Assembly (NCBI GenBank): GCA_037783545.1
Contig: JBBELK010000062.1
Location: 310,001 to 374,000 of the forward strand
Reading direction: 5' to 3'
Length of the DNA stretch: 64,000 nucleotides
From: Henricia sp. BOLD:AAB3569
Taxonomy: Eukaryota; Echinodermata; Asteroidea; Spinulosida; Echinasteridae
The notes below the pieces were generated by a model that saw only the letters and a list, made by a program, of their open reading frames with translations, did not search any database and was not told the origin of the DNA. Below, piece after piece: positions 62,073 through 64,000 of the stretch (within the stretch, counting starts at the first letter, position 1; the number at the start of each line of letters is the position of its first letter). The translations under genes and the position numbers were made by a program.

Positions 62073-62441
62073 ATGGGACCCAAACCAAGCGGAAAGGGAT
62101 CTAAAAAGGCTGGCATGGCCAAGGGAGCACCCCGCACCGACAAAAAGAGAAAGCGGCGTAGAAAGGAGAGCTACGGTCTTTACATTTACAAAGTCATGAA
62201 ACAGGTCCACCCTGACACCAGCATCTCCAGCCGTGCCATGGGCATCATGAACAGCTTCGTCAATGACATCTTTGAGCGCATCGCAGCTGAGGGTTCCCGC
62301 CTGGCGCACTACAACAAAAAATCCACCATCTCCAGTCGGGAGGTGCAGACTGCCGTCCGTCTCCTACTACCTGGCGAGCTGGCCAAACACGCCGTTAGCG
62401 AAGGTACCAAGGCTGTCACCAAGTATACAACCTCAAAGTAG
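62073..62441 (+). CDS. H2B: Histone H2B (unit 26)
   Basis: Protein identical to unit 1; majority codons. Confidence 0.98.
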   Translation: MGPKPSGKGSKKAGMAKGAPRTDKKRKRRRKESYGLYIYKVMKQVHPDTSISSRAMGIMNSFVNDIFERIAAEGSRLAHYNKKSTISSREVQTAVRLLLPGELAKHAVSEGTKAVTKYTTSK

Positions 62442-62454
62442 AACATCACAAACC

Positions 62455-62470
62455 GGCTCTTTTCAGAGCC
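62455..62470 (+). terminator. Histone 3' stem-loop of H2B (unit 26)
   Basis: Same hairpin as 1712-1727. Confidence 0.97.
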
Positions 62471-63138
62471 ACCACAACCTTCAAAAAGAGATATTTCGTT
62501 GAAGCCGTTTACTTAGCTTTTACTTGGGATACATTGGGATTAAGTTGGGATAAATTAAAGTACAACATACAACTCCGGTGCAGTTATAAGAGGCATGTGT
62601 TTTGGGAAAAATTAATACGTGTAAATTGGGCATTTGGGTGCCAAACTGTTAAATCTGTTAGAGAAAATGGTACTGAAGCAAGATCCTAGCCTGCGCGCAC
62701 GCAATCTTAAGAATCTGCGGTGAACACGGGCGAAAGTTGCCCCAGTTAGACTTTGGGTGGAAGGATAAATGTGGGGCGTGACCGCAGCATGCAAGTAACT
62801 GTAGGGGCGTTCAAGATGCTCACACCGTGTAACAGGGGGTTTGCAACACCGGGGGAATCCCCAGAAGGTGCGAAACAAACGACACATGGTTTCGCATTGA
62901 ATTATAAGAACACCGCTAAAAAAGTAAGCCGGCGCCACGCAAAAATAGTTGCCTTAAAGTACCGCAATAAACTTTGTCAATGCCCACAGACATCTAATTA
63001 TTAAGCCCTATTCCCTATGATTCTGTGTCATAAACCTGTGTTTTTCTTCGCACTCACGTCACGATTCCAAACTGTATGCCAGGTTTTACTAGGTGACGTC
63101 ATTACACCGAGCTTTACACCACCGGCAAGCTCGGGTAG

Positions 63139-63214
63139 TCACTATGAGCAACTAACAATGGAAATTGGGCCCAATGGTTTGTGCCCAATTTCCATTGTTA
63201 GTTGCTCACAGTGA
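63139..63214. repeat. Large spacer palindrome (unit 26/27)
   Basis: Same palindrome as 2396-2471. Confidence 0.92.
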
Positions 63215-63793
63215 GTGGTGGCTGCCACCTGCAGTGGGCAGACTCGTGTATTACGTGATGGCTAAACGAACGCTCGGGTGTAAGAACGCCCCTTGTATGA
63301 AGCGCGCCACCACGGGTTTGGCGCGTAATTACGCTGGCCGGCCGGACTCGATTACACGAGCGTACACTGACATGTCCACGCCCAAGTACACGGAAACTAA
63401 ATTTTGAGAAATAATCATAAGATGTTTTTTTTTTTCCGAATTGTTTGCATAGGTTGAGCGGGGCAGGGCTTATGTGACGACCGACTTGTAAATTATTTCC
63501 CACGTTGCTTTAGATTGGGCGCTTTTGGGCTACAAAAATGAACTGAAATGGACATGAATCATTATGGCTGACTCCAGGTTAACCTTTTGACGCTGGAAGA
63601 CGTTTAATCACGCCAGGATTTCCGCGTCGATGTAGCAGAGGACTTAAATTTTGGCTCTTCGTAATTAAATCTGAGCTCTTTGCACAATGAGCATAATATA
63701 TAAAAGCAAAATAAATAAAATGTGTAAAAAGTCTGAAAATGATCAAGATAATTTATAAGGCAGACAATCAAATCTCTTTCTTGAAATTGTTGT

Positions 63794-63809
63794 GGCTCTG
63801 AAAAGAGCC
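63794..63809 (-). terminator. Histone 3' stem-loop of H2A (unit 27)
   Basis: Same hairpin as 621-636; its gene continues past the window. Confidence 0.97.
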
Positions 63810-63836
63810 GTTTTTGGTTCGTTAGTAGGTCGACCC

Positions 63837-64000
<164 letters not shown>

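Overview
The whole 64 kb is one uninterrupted tandem array of a histone gene pair. A unit of about 2,430 bp repeats head to tail 26 times, and a 27th copy is cut by the right edge. Each unit carries one intronless histone H2A gene on the minus strand and one intronless histone H2B gene on the plus strand. They diverge from a 285-bp shared promoter. No H1, H3, H4, 5S rRNA, tRNA, transposon or other gene was found. Neither end of the array is in the window, so the true copy number is unknown.

Organism: an animal, most likely an echinoderm and perhaps a sea star or a relative. The H2B tail (GPKPSGKG..., KGAPRTDKK), the [15 protein letters not shown] core start and the KYTTSK end resemble remembered asteroid H2B. 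The 3' end of H2A has the stem-loop plus CAAGAAAGA arrangement known from sea urchin histone genes. This is inference from family knowledge, not a database match.

Layout of a unit (unit 1 coordinates): spacer 1-620; H2A 3' stem-loop 621-636; H2A 664-1044 (minus); divergent promoter 1045-1329 with two CCAAT boxes, an H2B-type octamer ATTTGCAT and TATA-like elements; H2B 1330-1698 (plus); H2B 3' stem-loop 1712-1727; spacer 1728-2430. The spacer between convergent gene ends (1,395 bp from H2B stop to the next H2A stop) has no credible gene. It does hold conserved structure: a palindrome of about 76 bp (26-bp perfect arms, 12-nt loop), two further 8-bp hairpins that also have 12-nt loops, a perfect CRE (TGACGTCA), a palindromic kappaB-like site, and a strong TATA-like box followed by overlapping AATAAA motifs.

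How it works: both genes look like replication-dependent core histone genes. They share a promoter for coordinated S-phase expression, and each mRNA ends at a histone stem-loop with a downstream purine-rich element for U7 snRNP. Equal H2A and H2B dosage is built into the unit.

Variation: units differ at only a few positions, and the spacer is as uniform as the genes, so homogenisation has been recent and strong. Shared rare variants reveal higher-order structure. Units 11-14 (24300-34015) and 15-18 (34016-43731) are near-perfect copies of a 9,716-bp four-unit block, units 22-23 pair with 26-27, units 7 and 9 share a rare H2A defect, and unit 7 is a mosaic. Five genes are altered: H2A in units 7 and 9 (frameshift at the stop codon, predicted nonstop mRNA), H2A in unit 12 (Gly to Cys), H2A in unit 24 (Leu to Pro) and H2B in unit 21 (Lys to Asn).
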